Shown: positions 7,098 to 14,454, counted from the stretch's first letter. The stretch is 15,395 nucleotides of DNA from an uncultured Burkholderiales bacterium (GCA_937925755.1 CALAMX010000038.1:1-15395), one strand, 5' to 3'. Translations and numbers: made by a program. Notes: generated by a model not told the origin, from the letters alone.

Positions 7098-7739
7098 TCA
7101 GGTCTCACGCTGCCCGTAATCGACAAACCGCGCCAGCACCGCGTCCATCTCCGCATCGGTCAGGAGCACCGGCTCGCCCAGGAGGCGCGCGCGCCAGTAC
7201 TGGGCGGCCAGTTCCTCGACGATCTCGGCGAGGCGCAGGGCCTCTTCCAGGCTCGCACCGATCGCCACCTGGCCGTGGTTAGCCATCAGACAGGCGCGCC
7301 GGCCGGTGAGCGCATTGAGCACGTTCTGCGACAGGGCCTCACTGCCGAAGGTGGCGTAGTCCGCGCAGGGGATGTCGCGTCCGCCAGCGGCAGCGACCAT
7401 GTAGTGGAAAGGGGGGATGGGGCGGCGCAGGCAGGCGAGGCTCACCGCATGAGGCGAGTGGGCGTGTACCACCGCCCCCGCCTCCGGCCGTGCCCGGTAG
7501 ATGTCGCGGTGGATGCGCCATTCGCTGGAAGGTTTGAGCGGCCCTTGCCAACCACCCTCAAGGTCCATGTACACCATCTGATCGGCTTGCAGGGTGTCGT
7601 TGGGCAGGCCGCTGGGGGTGACGAGAAAGCCCGCGCCCCAGCGCAGACTGACATTCCCCTCGGCACCACGGTTGAGACCCAAAGCGACCGTGCGCCGCGC
7701 TGCCTCGGCCAGTGCGCAGCGCGCCTTCCCTTCATCCAT
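7098..7739 (-). CDS. Class II aldolase, FucA-like; probable 5-(methylthio)ribulose-1-phosphate/5-deoxyribulose-1-phosphate aldolase (Ald2-type)
   Basis: 213 residues, resembling E. coli L-fuculose-1-phosphate aldolase from end to end, including LGLNRGAEGNVS, PSSEWRIH, FHYMVAAAGGRDIPCADYATF and LARFVDYG. The Zn-binding and catalytic positions are kept with FucA numbering: E73, H92, H94 and H155, plus Y113 and a C-terminal Tyr (Y208). The enzyme should cleave a ketose-1-phosphate into dihydroxyacetone phosphate and an aldehyde. The start codon lies inside the last 8 bases of mtnA, so the two are translationally coupled. MtnA makes 5-methylthioribulose-1-phosphate (or 5-deoxyribulose-1-phosphate), which makes this the likely substrate, as for Ald2 in the DHAP shunt of Rhodospirillum rubrum and some E. 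coli. The alternative, the methionine-salvage dehydratase MtnB, belongs to the same superfamily but is less FucA-like. Fold: firm. Substrate: inference from similarity and neighbour. Confidence 0.85.
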   Translation of the reverse strand: MDEGKARCALAEAARRTVALGLNRGAEGNVSLRWGAGFLVTPSGLPNDTLQADQMVYMDLEGGWQGPLKPSSEWRIHRDIYRARPEAGAVVHAHSPHAVSLACLRRPIPPFHYMVAAAGGRDIPCADYATFGSEALSQNVLNALTGRRACLMANHGQVAIGASLEEALRLAEIVEELAAQYWRARLLGEPVLLTDAEMDAVLARFVDYGQRET

Positions 7740-8823
7740 CGGCGTGCCCGGGGTAGAGTGCCCGCAGCCCCGCGCGGCTGGCAGGGCAGAGGCCGCGTTC
7801 GGTGATGAGGCCGGTGATGAGCCGCGCAGGCGTGACGTCGAAGGCAGGGTTGGCGGCCGGGCTCGCCGCCGGGGTCAGGCACACGTCGAGCACGCGCCCG
7901 CCCTCGGCCTGCCCCCGGATATGGGTGACCTCGGCGGCAGCACGCGCCTCGATGGGGATGCCGCTACCATCGGCAAGCCGCCAGTCGATCGTCGGGCCAG
8001 GAACAGCGACATAGAAGGGGATGCCGTTGTCGTGCGCGGCCAGGGCCTTGAGATAGGTGCCGATCTTATTCGCCACATCGCCGTTGGCCGCCACTCGGTC
8101 GGCGCCGACGAGGACGAGGTCCACCTCACCCTGCCGCATCAGATGACCGGCAGCGTTGTCACAGATCACCGTATGCGGCACCCCATGGCTGGCGAGCTCC
8201 CAGGCGGTGAGTGCCGCGCCCTGGTTGCGTGGGCGCGTCTCGCTGACCCACACGTGCACCGGTACGCCGGCGTCATGCGCGGCATAGACCGGGGCGAGCG
8301 CCGTGCCCCAATCCACCGTGGCGAGCCAGCCCGCATTGCAGTGGGTCATCAGGTTGACCGCTCTGCCCTTTGCGGCGTGCATGTCCCGGATCAAGGCGAG
8401 GCCGTGGCGGGCGATGGCCTCATTGATGGCCACGTCCTCATCACAGATCGCCCCCGCCTCTGCCCAGGCCGCGTCCCGGCGGGCGGGGGCGGGTAGGGGC
8501 AGCAGTCGCGCACGCATGCGCTCGAGGGCCCAGCGCAGATTGACCGCTGTGGGTCGGGTGGCGGCAAGCTGTGCACAAGCGGCGTCGATGCGCGCATCGC
8601 TGGCATCGTCGCTGACGGCCAGCGCAAGCCCGTAGGCGGCAGTGGCGCCAATCAGCGGCGCGCCGCGCACCTGCATGGTCTTAATCGCTTCGCAAGCCGC
8701 CTCCAGCGTGCGCAGGGTGCGGAAGACGAGCGCATGCGGCAGATGCGTCTGGTCGATGATCTCCACGCCCGAACGATCGGCTAATGGGCGGATGCTGCGC
8801 GTAGGGGTACCGGCGATCTTCAT
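7732..8823 (-). CDS. mtnA: MtnA, 5-methylthioribose-1-phosphate isomerase
   Basis: 363 residues, full length for the family. MtnA converts 5-methylthioribose-1-phosphate to 5-methylthioribulose-1-phosphate in the salvage of 5'-methylthioadenosine; related enzymes also accept 5-deoxyribose-1-phosphate. Landmarks: substrate-phosphate motif VRGAPLIGATAAYG (52-65); catalytic Cys162 in LMTHCNAGWLAT; catalytic Asp242 in VGADRVAANGDVANKIGTY; and the C-terminal FDVTPARLITGLITE. These separate it from the related eIF2B subunits. The ATG at 8823 begins MKIAGTPTRSIRPL, which matches the family N-terminus. The gene diverges from ubiJ (96-bp gap) and runs into the aldolase gene with an 8-base overlap. No mtnP, mtnK, mtnB, mtnC or mtnD gene is in the window, so the first step of the pathway must be encoded elsewhere. 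Confidence 0.96.
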   Translation of the reverse strand: MKIAGTPTRSIRPLADRSGVEIIDQTHLPHALVFRTLRTLEAACEAIKTMQVRGAPLIGATAAYGLALAVSDDASDARIDAACAQLAATRPTAVNLRWALERMRARLLPLPAPARRDAAWAEAGAICDEDVAINEAIARHGLALIRDMHAAKGRAVNLMTHCNAGWLATVDWGTALAPVYAAHDAGVPVHVWVSETRPRNQGAALTAWELASHGVPHTVICDNAAGHLMRQGEVDLVLVGADRVAANGDVANKIGTYLKALAAHDNGIPFYVAVPGPTIDWRLADGSGIPIEARAAAEVTHIRGQAEGGRVLDVCLTPAASPAANPAFDVTPARLITGLITERGLCPASRAGLRALYPGHADG

Positions 8824-8900
8824 GCCGCACAGTGTACCGCGCTTGGCCGTCCTTGCGGGTCAGTCCTACACCAAACCCCGCAGTGACCCGTCGCCTCACG

Positions 8901-8906
8901 TACAAT
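8901..8906 (+). promoter_or_regulatory. Possible -10 element for ubiJ-ubiB
   Basis: TACAAT (5 of 6 to the -10 consensus) lies 13 bases before the GTG of ubiJ, with no good -35 at 16-18 bp. If used, transcription would start near 8913, leaving almost no leader and excluding the AAGGGT (8908-8913) that otherwise serves as a Shine-Dalgarno for the GTG. Only one of the two readings can be right. Confidence 0.3.
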
Positions 8907-8919
8907 CAAGGGTCAGCGA

Positions 8920-9504
8920 GTGCCCACCATGGATCGACTGTTCGCCATCCTGCTCAACCGCCTGCTCGCCGACCAGCCCGGGGCGGTGGCGCGTCTAAAG
9001 CAGCATGCCGGCAAGCGGCTGCGCATCGCCCTACCTCTGGCCCGCATCGATCTCTCGGTGTGCGCCGATGGCACCTTCGCCCCGGCCGCCGCCGCGGATG
9101 GGGCGACGATCGATTGCGAGATCCGCCTGCCCTTGTATTTCCTGCTCGCTCTGCCATCGAGCGGCGGCGAGGCGCTCGGCATGGCCCAGGTCGCTGGCGA
9201 CGGCGTCCTGGCGGCCGACCTCTCCGCGCTGCTGCGCCAGCTCGACTGGGCCGTGGCGCTGGCGCCCTACGTCGGTCCCGTCGTGGCAGCGCGGGCCGAC
9301 CAAGCCCTGCGCACACTGGCGCAACGCCGGGATGAGGCCGGCGAGGCCCTGGCACGCTCGCTGGCCGACTACCTCATCCATGAGGCGCAGCTGCTGGCTG
9401 CAGGCGAGGCCGTGCGCGAGTTCGTACGCGAGGTGGACGAGCTGCGTGAAGCGGCGGACCGTTTGGCGGCGCGGCTCGCCCTGCTCGAAGAGCGTCGATC
9501 CTGA
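8920..9504 (+). CDS. ubiJ: UbiJ, ubiquinone biosynthesis accessory factor (SCP2 domain)
   Basis: 194 residues from the GTG at 8920. UbiJ binds the hydrophobic ubiquinone intermediates through an SCP2 lipid-binding domain and, with UbiK, supports the soluble Ubi complex that carries out the late ring modifications. Visible features: SCP2-like domain over about residues 15-125 (LLADQPGAVARLKQHAGKRL, CEIRLPLYFLLAL, VAGDGVLAADLSALLRQLDW) and a C-terminal amphipathic helix (FVREVDELREAADRLAARLA), as in known UbiJ. Overall similarity is diffuse, as usual for this family; the strongest argument is the one-base stop/start overlap (TGATG) with ubiB, since ubiJ-ubiB adjacency is widely conserved. The common upstream partner ubiE is absent; mtnA lies there instead, on the other strand. 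The GTG has a Shine-Dalgarno-like AAGGGT 6 bases upstream; the ATG at 8929 is the alternative start. Confidence 0.85.
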   Translation: MPTMDRLFAILLNRLLADQPGAVARLKQHAGKRLRIALPLARIDLSVCADGTFAPAAAADGATIDCEIRLPLYFLLALPSSGGEALGMAQVAGDGVLAADLSALLRQLDWAVALAPYVGPVVAARADQALRTLAQRRDEAGEALARSLADYLIHEAQLLAAGEAVREFVREVDELREAADRLAARLALLEERRS

Positions 9505-11024
9505 TGCGCCTCTTGCGGCTCGTGCGCATCCTCTGGGTGGCCCAGCGCTTCGGCTTGGACGAGTTCGTGCTGGGCCACGAGCGGGTGCGGCTGCTGCGCT
9601 GGGCGGTGCGCATGACCCTGTTCTGGCGTCGCCTCGACCGGCCGCGCGGCGAGCGACTGCGGCTCGCCCTCACCAGCCTGGGCCCCATCTTCGTCAAGTT
9701 TGGGCAGATGCTCTCCACCCGGCGCGATCTCATCCCCACCGACATCGCCGACGAGCTGGCCCTCCTGCAGGATCGGGTACCGCCCTTTCCGTCCGAGCAG
9801 GCCCAGGTCGTGCTCAAACGCGCCTACGGTCGGCCCGCGGCCGAGGTCTTCGCGGAGTTCGATCCCGAGCCGGTCGCCTCGGCCTCGGTCGCCCAGGTCC
9901 ACCGCGCCCGGCTGAAAACAGGGGAGAACTGCGCGGTCAAGATCCTGCGCCCCGGCATCCGTCGGGTCATCGAGCATGACCTGGAGCTGCTCATGGCCGG
10001 CGCCACCCTCGTCGAGGCGCTGTGGCGTGAGGGTAAACGGCTCAAGCCGCGCGAGGTGGTGCAGGAGTTCGCCAAACACCTCAACGACGAGCTGGACTTG
10101 ATGCGTGAAGCGGCCAACTGCTCCCAGCTCAGACGCAATTTCGAGGGCTCGCCCCTGCTCGCCGTGCCCGAGGTCTATTGGGACTACTGCACGCCGGAAG
10201 TGATGGTGATGCAGTGGATGGACGGCACGCCCATCTCGCGGGTGGATGAGCTCAAACGCCGCGGCGTGGATCTCAAGCGCCTGGCGCGCGCCGGCGTGGA
10301 GATCTTCTTCACCCAGGTCTTCCGCGACGGCTTCTTCCACGCCGACATGCACCCGGGCAACATCCTGGTGGAGGACAGCGGCCGTTATGTCGCCCTCGAT
10401 TTTGGCATCATGGGCACGTTGAACGACACCGACAAGAACTACCTGGCGCAGAACTTTCTCGCCTTCTTTCGGCGCGACTACAAGCGGGTGGCCGCTGCTC
10501 ACCTGGAGGCCGGCTGGGTACCGGCGGGCACGCGGGCCGATGAGTTCGAGGCGGCCATCCGTGCCGTGTGCGAGCCGGTGTTCGACCGTCCGCTCAAGGA
10601 GATCGCCTTCGGGCGTGTGCTGCTACGCCTGTTCCAGACCTCGCGCCGCTTCGGCATGGAGATCCAACCACAATTGGTCATGCTGCAAAAGACCCTGATC
10701 AACATCGAGGGCTTGGGCCGTGAGCTCGATCCCGACCTCGACTTGTGGGCCACCGCCAAACCCTACCTGGAGCGCTGGATGAGCGAGCAAGTTGGCTGGC
10801 GCGGCTGGCTGCAGCGGCTCAAAGAGGAGACTCCGCACTGGGGGATCGTCATTCCGCAGTTGCCGCGGCTCGCCCACCAGGTCCTGCGCGGCGACCATAT
10901 GGCGCGCGTGGAGAGCGGATTGATGCAACTGCTCATCGAACAGCGCCGACGCAACCGCTGGCTGATGGCCATCACCGCCTTGCTACTGGCCTGGTTACTG
11001 CTCGAGGCCTTGCGTCTGGCCTGA
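9504..11024 (+). CDS. ubiB: UbiB, atypical ABC1/ADCK-family kinase-like ATPase of ubiquinone biosynthesis
   Basis: 506 residues. UbiB is a membrane-anchored protein-kinase-like ATPase needed for ubiquinone synthesis, probably for extracting or handling the lipid intermediates. The hallmark KxGQ motif is KFGQ (65-68), followed by STRRDLIP. The Ala-rich nucleotide loop is ASASVAQVH (125-133), the lysine is K146 in CAVKILRPG, and the helix acid lies in HLNDELDLMREAAN. The catalytic loop is HADMHPGN (279-286) and the DFG motif is 299-301 (ALDFGIMG). A C-terminal hydrophobic segment (about 485-503, WLMAITALLLAWLLLEAL) is the membrane anchor. All UbiB hallmarks are present and intact. The ATG shares its A with the ubiJ stop. 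It converges on the decayed gene at 10972-11382. Confidence 0.96.
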   Translation: MRLLRLVRILWVAQRFGLDEFVLGHERVRLLRWAVRMTLFWRRLDRPRGERLRLALTSLGPIFVKFGQMLSTRRDLIPTDIADELALLQDRVPPFPSEQAQVVLKRAYGRPAAEVFAEFDPEPVASASVAQVHRARLKTGENCAVKILRPGIRRVIEHDLELLMAGATLVEALWREGKRLKPREVVQEFAKHLNDELDLMREAANCSQLRRNFEGSPLLAVPEVYWDYCTPEVMVMQWMDGTPISRVDELKRRGVDLKRLARAGVEIFFTQVFRDGFFHADMHPGNILVEDSGRYVALDFGIMGTLNDTDKNYLAQNFLAFFRRDYKRVAAAHLEAGWVPAGTRADEFEAAIRAVCEPVFDRPLKEIAFGRVLLRLFQTSRRFGMEIQPQLVMLQKTLINIEGLGRELDPDLDLWATAKPYLERWMSEQVGWRGWLQRLKEETPHWGIVIPQLPRLAHQVLRGDHMARVESGLMQLLIEQRRRNRWLMAITALLLAWLLLEALRLA

Positions 11025-11382
11025 AGAACCTGGCGCATCCATCGGGGCAAGCCTGCTTTCGCCCCATCTTTACGAAGCCTTCACGCGCAGATGCGTGCAG
11101 TCTTTTCTCGTCTGCACTCGCCTCACAGCGGGCCAAAGCCTGGTTTGGGTTGGCCTCGCATCCCTTGACGAAGCTTGCGCGCGCAACGCCATTCAGCCGC
11201 TTGGCATCGGCCGGGGTTGGCGCAGCTTGCCGCGCCGCCACCTCTGATCTCGGCCGCACACTTTTTCATATGAAACCCTTTTTGGCCGCGCCGTGGGGCT
11301 TCTTGCCCACGGCCCATACCACGCAATCCACGGCGGCGGCAGGCGTGGCGGCGAACGACAGGGCGGTCAAGGCAGCGAGCAT
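10972..11382 (-). pseudogene. Decayed gene for a secreted Cys-repeat protein resembling the PsiF-repeat family
   Basis: From the ATG at 11382 the frame encodes a signal peptide, MLAALTALSFAATPAAA, then VDCVVWAVGKKPHGAAKKGF, and meets TGA at 11268-11266. Shifting one frame from there gives FHMKKCAAE, the expected end of that repeat; about 55 bases later the sequence returns to the original frame and reads ADAKRLNGVARASFVKGCEA and then CEASADEKRLHASAREGFVK. Three units of the pattern C-x3-A-x-K-x-L-x-G-x-A-(K/R)-x-x-F-x-K-x-C can thus be traced. This is the layout of PsiF-like periplasmic proteins of about 100-120 residues (function unknown). The break fits small insertions adding up to three bases, for example an AT duplication in CATATG. 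The frame runs on to a stop at 10972, overlapping the ubiB 3' end by 53 bp; the last 18 or so codons are probably not original. A sequencing error could mimic this. Family name is inference. Confidence 0.6.
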
Positions 11383-11477
11383 CCGTATGTGCAGGGTGGT
11401 CTACGGAGGCCAGAGAGCGTTTTGCTCAGCCCGCCAGCACCCGCACCCGAAAAGCGAACCCGGTATAGCGAACACGG

Positions 11478-11495
11478 TCAAGCGAATCCGCTTGA
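11478..11495 (-). terminator. Perfect 7-bp hairpin downstream of the tRNA genes
   Basis: TCAAGCG (11478-11484) and CGCTTGA (11489-11495) pair perfectly around a 4-base loop, about 40 bases beyond the 3' end of tRNA-Cys in the direction of transcription. There is no U-run after it, so it may be a processing or Rho-dependent end rather than an intrinsic terminator. Apart from this hairpin, 11400-11535 shows nothing I can identify. Confidence 0.3.
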
Positions 11496-11535
11496 AACCG
11501 AGGCCACCGCGCTCAGAAGTGGTCAACGTGTGAGA

Positions 11536-11609
11536 TGGAGGCGCGAGCCGGAATCGAACCGACGTCCACGGCTTTGCAGGCCGCTGCATAACCACTCTGC
11601 CATCGCGCC
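11536..11609 (-). tRNA. tRNA-Cys (anticodon GCA)
   Basis: On the minus strand the 74 bases fold as a full cloverleaf. The acceptor stem GGCGCGA pairs with TCGCGCC, the discriminator is T, and a genome-encoded CCA ends the gene (11538-11536). The anticodon loop reads CTGCAAA, giving GCA for Cys. The T arm is GGTTCGATTCC. It lies downstream of tRNA-Gly, as cysT follows glyW in E. coli, and is probably processed from the same transcript. Confidence 0.97.
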
Positions 11610-11670
11610 GTCCTGGGCCCATGGCCCAAAAACGAAAGGGGAAAGCATAGCGGCTTTCCCCCGATCGATT

Positions 11671-11746
11671 TGGAGCGGGAAACGAGTCTCGAACTCGCGA
11701 CCTCAACCTTGGCAAGGTTGCGCTCTACCAACTGAGCTATTCCCGC
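11671..11746 (-). tRNA. tRNA-Gly (anticodon GCC)
   Basis: 76 bases including encoded CCA. The acceptor stem GCGGGAA pairs perfectly with TTCCCGC, followed by T and CCA. The D arm AGCTCAGTTGGTAGAGC, anticodon loop TTGCCAA (GCC, Gly) and T loop GTTCGAGAC are all standard. It lies 27 bases after pgsA on the same strand, so it is likely co-transcribed with uvrC-pgsA as in E. coli (pgsA-glyW-cysT). Confidence 0.98.
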
Positions 11747-11773
11747 ATCGGAGCAATGGAATTTTAGCCAGCG

Positions 11774-12364
11774 TCACCGATTTGTCAACTCCTGCACCGT
11801 CTGGCCGCGCAGGTCTCGCCAGGCCTGGAACAGGTAGTGCAGCATGGATGAGAAGGTGAGGAAGGCAGCGATGTCCAGCAGCCAACGTCCCAGCCATTGC
11901 GCACTCAGCGGGCCGATGGGGGCGTGGTAGAGCAGCAGTAGGATGGCCGCCATCTGCGCCGTGGTCTTGAGCTTGCCGAAAAAGGAGACCGCCACGCTGT
12001 GCGAGCGTCCGATCTTGGCCATCCATTCGCGTAAGGCGCTGATGGCGATCTCGCGGCCGATGATGACGAGTGCGGCAGCCACCCCGGCGCGGTCGAGATC
12101 CACCAAGACGATCAATGCAGCCGCGACCATGAGCTTGTCCGCCACGGGATCGAGAAAGGCACCGAAGGCCGAGGTCTGGTTGAGCCGGCGGGCGAGCCAG
12201 CCGTCGAGCCAGTCGGTGACCGCGGCCAGGGCGAAGAGCCCTGCGGCGAGGGCGTTGAGCGACTGGGCCGGCAGCCAGCCATCGGGAAGATAGAACACCC
12301 CGACGAACAGCGGGATGAGCGCAATGCGCAGCCAGGTCAGGATGTTGGGCAGATTCAGTGGCAT
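11774..12364 (-). CDS. pgsA: PgsA, CDP-diacylglycerol--glycerol-3-phosphate 3-phosphatidyltransferase
   Basis: 196 residues, typical for PgsA. The enzyme makes phosphatidylglycerol phosphate from CDP-diacylglycerol and glycerol-3-phosphate at the inner membrane, the committed step to phosphatidylglycerol and cardiolipin. The CDP-alcohol phosphotransferase signature D-x2-D-G-x2-A-R-x8-G-x3-D-x3-D is complete: D51, D54, G55, A58, R59, G68, D72 and D76 (motif start DWLDGWLARRL). The N-terminal MPLNLPNILTWLRIALIPLF is the characteristic amphipathic start plus first membrane helix; about six helices follow. It begins 18 bases after the uvrC stop, and the two are probably one operon that continues into the tRNA genes. 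The order uvrC-pgsA-tRNA-Gly-tRNA-Cys is conserved with E. coli. Confidence 0.97.
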   Translation of the reverse strand: MPLNLPNILTWLRIALIPLFVGVFYLPDGWLPAQSLNALAAGLFALAAVTDWLDGWLARRLNQTSAFGAFLDPVADKLMVAAALIVLVDLDRAGVAAALVIIGREIAISALREWMAKIGRSHSVAVSFFGKLKTTAQMAAILLLLYHAPIGPLSAQWLGRWLLDIAAFLTFSSMLHYLFQAWRDLRGQTVQELTNR

Positions 12365-12382
12365 GCGCGCAGTGTAGAGGCT

Positions 12383-14191
12383 TTAGTGCAGTTCACGGTA
12401 GATGCGCTCGGCCAAGGCGCGACTGATGCCTTCGACCTGGGCGAGCTCTTCCACCCCTGCGGCCTTCAGCCCGCGCAAGCCGCCAAAGGTCTGTAACAGC
12501 CGCTGACGACGCTTGGGGCCGACGCCCGCGATCGACTCCAGGGTGGACTGGTTGCGTCGTTTGGCGCGGCGGGCGCGGTGGCCGGTGATGGCAAAGCGGT
12601 GCGCCTCATCGCGGATCTGCTGGATCAGATGCAAGGCCGGGTGATCCGGCGGCAGGCGTAGCGGCTCGCGCTCATCCGGCAGGAAGAGTTGTTCCTGGCC
12701 AGGCTTGCGCGCCTCGCCCTTGGCCACGCCGAGCATCGGTAGGTCGCCCAGCCCCAGCTCGCCGAGCACCGCCAAGGCTACGTTGAGTTGGCCGCGTCCG
12801 CCGTCGATGAGCAAAAGATCGGGCAGCTTCCCCTCTCCGGCCGCCAGCTTGCCATAGCGGCGGGTGAGTGCCGCGCGCAGCGCGGCATAGTCGTCGCCGG
12901 GTGTGGGATTGGCAACGTTGTAGCGGCGATATTCGGAGGGCTTGAGCGCGCCTTGGTCGTAGACCACGCAGGCGACCACCGTGGCCTCACCCAGCGTGTG
13001 ACTCACATCCAGGCATTCGATCCGTTCGATACCCGACTCGCCCAGCACCTCGTTGAGCGCGGCAAGGCGTGCTTCCTGGTGGAGCCGCTGACCCTCGCGG
13101 GCGCTCAAGGCCGCACGCGCATTCTCCTCCGCCAGCCGCAGCCACACCCGCCGTTCGCCAACCGGACGGCTGACGACCTGCACGCGCTGACCCGCGCGCG
13201 CGGCAAGCCACCCCTGCAAGCCATCGACCGCGGCGGAGAGGATGAGTAGCGGCGGGATGTCGTGCGCAGCGTAGTGTTGCGAGACGAAGGCCTCGAGGAC
13301 CTGGGCCGCGTCGGCCTGCTCGGCGTTGTTGGGGAAGAAGGCCTTGCCGCCCAAAAGGCGCCCGGCGCGGATCATGCTGAGCCAGACGCAGGCCGCGCCA
13401 CCCTCCACCACCGCAGCGATCACGTCGGCGTCGTGCTGCGTGCGACTTTGCACGAACTGTTTTTCGCGCACACGCGACAAGGCCTGGATCTGGTCGCGGT
13501 AGACGGCCGCCGCCTCGTAGCGCATTTCGGCCGCCGCCTGCTCCATCTGCGCAGTGAGGCGGTTGAGCACCTCGGCGTCCTTGCCGGCCAGGAACAGCGC
13601 GGCATCCTCGACGTCGCGCGCGTAGTCCTCGGGGCTCACCAACCCCACACAGGGCGCACTGCAGCGGCGGATCTGGTAGAGCAGGCAGGGACGCGAGCGG
13701 TGCGCGAAGACGCTGTCCTCACAGGTGCGCAGCCTAAACACCTTCTGCAGGATCTGGATCGCCTCGCGCACCGCGTGGGCGCTGGGATAGGGTCCGAAAT
13801 AGCGGTGGCGGCGGTCGGTCGGACCACGGTAGAAGGCGATACGCGGGTATTCGTGGCCGGTGAGGAGGAGATAGGGATAAGACTTGTCATCCCGGAACAG
13901 AATGTTGTAGCGAGGTGCCTGCGCCTTGATGAGATTGTTCTCCAGCAGCAGGGCCTCGGATTCTGAGCGCGTGACGGTGACCTGGATGTCACGGATGCGG
14001 GACACCATGAGCTGGATGCGCGGCGAGAGATCGGTCTTGTGGAAATAGCTCGACACGCGCTTCTTCAGGTCGCGCGCCTTGCCCACGTAAAGCAGCTCAC
14101 CGCCCTCACCCAGCATGCGGTAGACGCCCGGCAGATTGGGCAGATTGGCCAATATGGGGGAAGGGTCGAAGCCTGTGCGGTCCTTGTTCAT
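12383..14191 (-). CDS. uvrC: UvrC, excinuclease ABC subunit C
   Basis: 602 residues, normal for UvrC, which makes both incisions around bulky DNA lesions after UvrA/UvrB loading. The GIY-YIG nuclease domain (about 20-100) makes the 3' cut: GVYRM (22-26), LLYVGKARDLKKRV (33-46), catalytic acid E84 in ALLLENNLIK. Four cysteines C157, C169, C177 and C181 match the reported iron-sulfur cluster positions of UvrC. The UVR motif (about 207-240, UvrB contact) is followed by the RNase H-like 5' nuclease domain: D395 in CLDVSH, D463 in LLIDGGRGQLN, H531 in RDEAHRFAI. Tandem helix-hairpin-helix motifs close the protein (LESIAGVGPKRRQRLL, VEGISRALAERIY). All parts are intact. It is the first gene of the minus-strand operon; its upstream region is occupied by the inverted-repeat element at 14232-14454, which begins 41 bases before the start codon. 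Confidence 0.98.
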   Translation of the reverse strand: MNKDRTGFDPSPILANLPNLPGVYRMLGEGGELLYVGKARDLKKRVSSYFHKTDLSPRIQLMVSRIRDIQVTVTRSESEALLLENNLIKAQAPRYNILFRDDKSYPYLLLTGHEYPRIAFYRGPTDRRHRYFGPYPSAHAVREAIQILQKVFRLRTCEDSVFAHRSRPCLLYQIRRCSAPCVGLVSPEDYARDVEDAALFLAGKDAEVLNRLTAQMEQAAAEMRYEAAAVYRDQIQALSRVREKQFVQSRTQHDADVIAAVVEGGAACVWLSMIRAGRLLGGKAFFPNNAEQADAAQVLEAFVSQHYAAHDIPPLLILSAAVDGLQGWLAARAGQRVQVVSRPVGERRVWLRLAEENARAALSAREGQRLHQEARLAALNEVLGESGIERIECLDVSHTLGEATVVACVVYDQGALKPSEYRRYNVANPTPGDDYAALRAALTRRYGKLAAGEGKLPDLLLIDGGRGQLNVALAVLGELGLGDLPMLGVAKGEARKPGQEQLFLPDEREPLRLPPDHPALHLIQQIRDEAHRFAITGHRARRAKRRNQSTLESIAGVGPKRRQRLLQTFGGLRGLKAAGVEELAQVEGISRALAERIYRELH

Positions 14192-14231
14192 GACGGAAGG
14201 CTACCGGAATTCGCCCAGAGGAGGAATGCCC

Positions 14232-14454
14232 CTCAAGGAAGCTCTGCATAACTCGGCGAGCGGGTTTGCACCGCGCGCCCGGAGCCGAGCCGCAAGACGT
14301 CACATGCGGCTCGGCGAGGGCGCACAAACGAAGTTTTGGCGTAGGCTAACTTCGGCTTTAGCCAAAGTTGGGCGAGGCGAAGCCGAGCGGCCGATGCTTA
14401 CACCGCGCTTTGAACCGAGCGACTGCGCAGCCAGTGATGCAAAGCTTCCTTAAG
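14232..14454. mobile_element. 223-bp non-coding element with 18-bp terminal inverted repeats (MITE-like), copy A
   Basis: The left end CTCAAGGAAGCTCTGCAT (14232-14249) and the right end ATGCAAAGCTTCCTTAAG (14437-14454) are inverted repeats that match at 16 of 18 positions. The interior is non-coding and rich in short inverted repeats, such as CGAAGTT / AACTTCG (14330-14357 region). A second partial copy of its left part lies at 15171-15248 in the same orientation. Small size, terminal inverted repeats, no gene and repetition fit a MITE mobilised in trans by a DDE transposase. I cannot name the parent IS family, and no clear target-site duplication is visible. It fills the space between uvrC and the coiled-coil gene and may carry the uvrC promoter region; nothing else is seen in 14192-14231 or 14455-14536. 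Confidence 0.65.

Noticed and set aside
7594..8496. A 300-residue plus-strand frame opposite mtnA and the aldolase gene
   Set aside because: It lies antisense to two well-supported genes, has an Arg/Ala/Gly-rich composition and matches no family I know.
11262..11290. Programmed -1 frameshift as the cause of the frame change in the PsiF-like gene
   Set aside because: The A-run (CAAAAAG) is not a proper slippery heptamer in the zero frame, and a second shift back would also be needed; mutation or sequencing error is simpler.
11025..11535. Third copy of the inverted-repeat element
   Set aside because: Only short GC-rich words are shared with copies A and B, no terminal CTTAAGGAAGC is present, and the region is better explained by the decayed secreted-protein gene.
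12788..13966. Long plus-strand frames (12788-13249, 13262-13966) inside uvrC
   Set aside because: They are antisense to an intact, motif-complete uvrC and have no recognisable domain; high GC makes such frames common.
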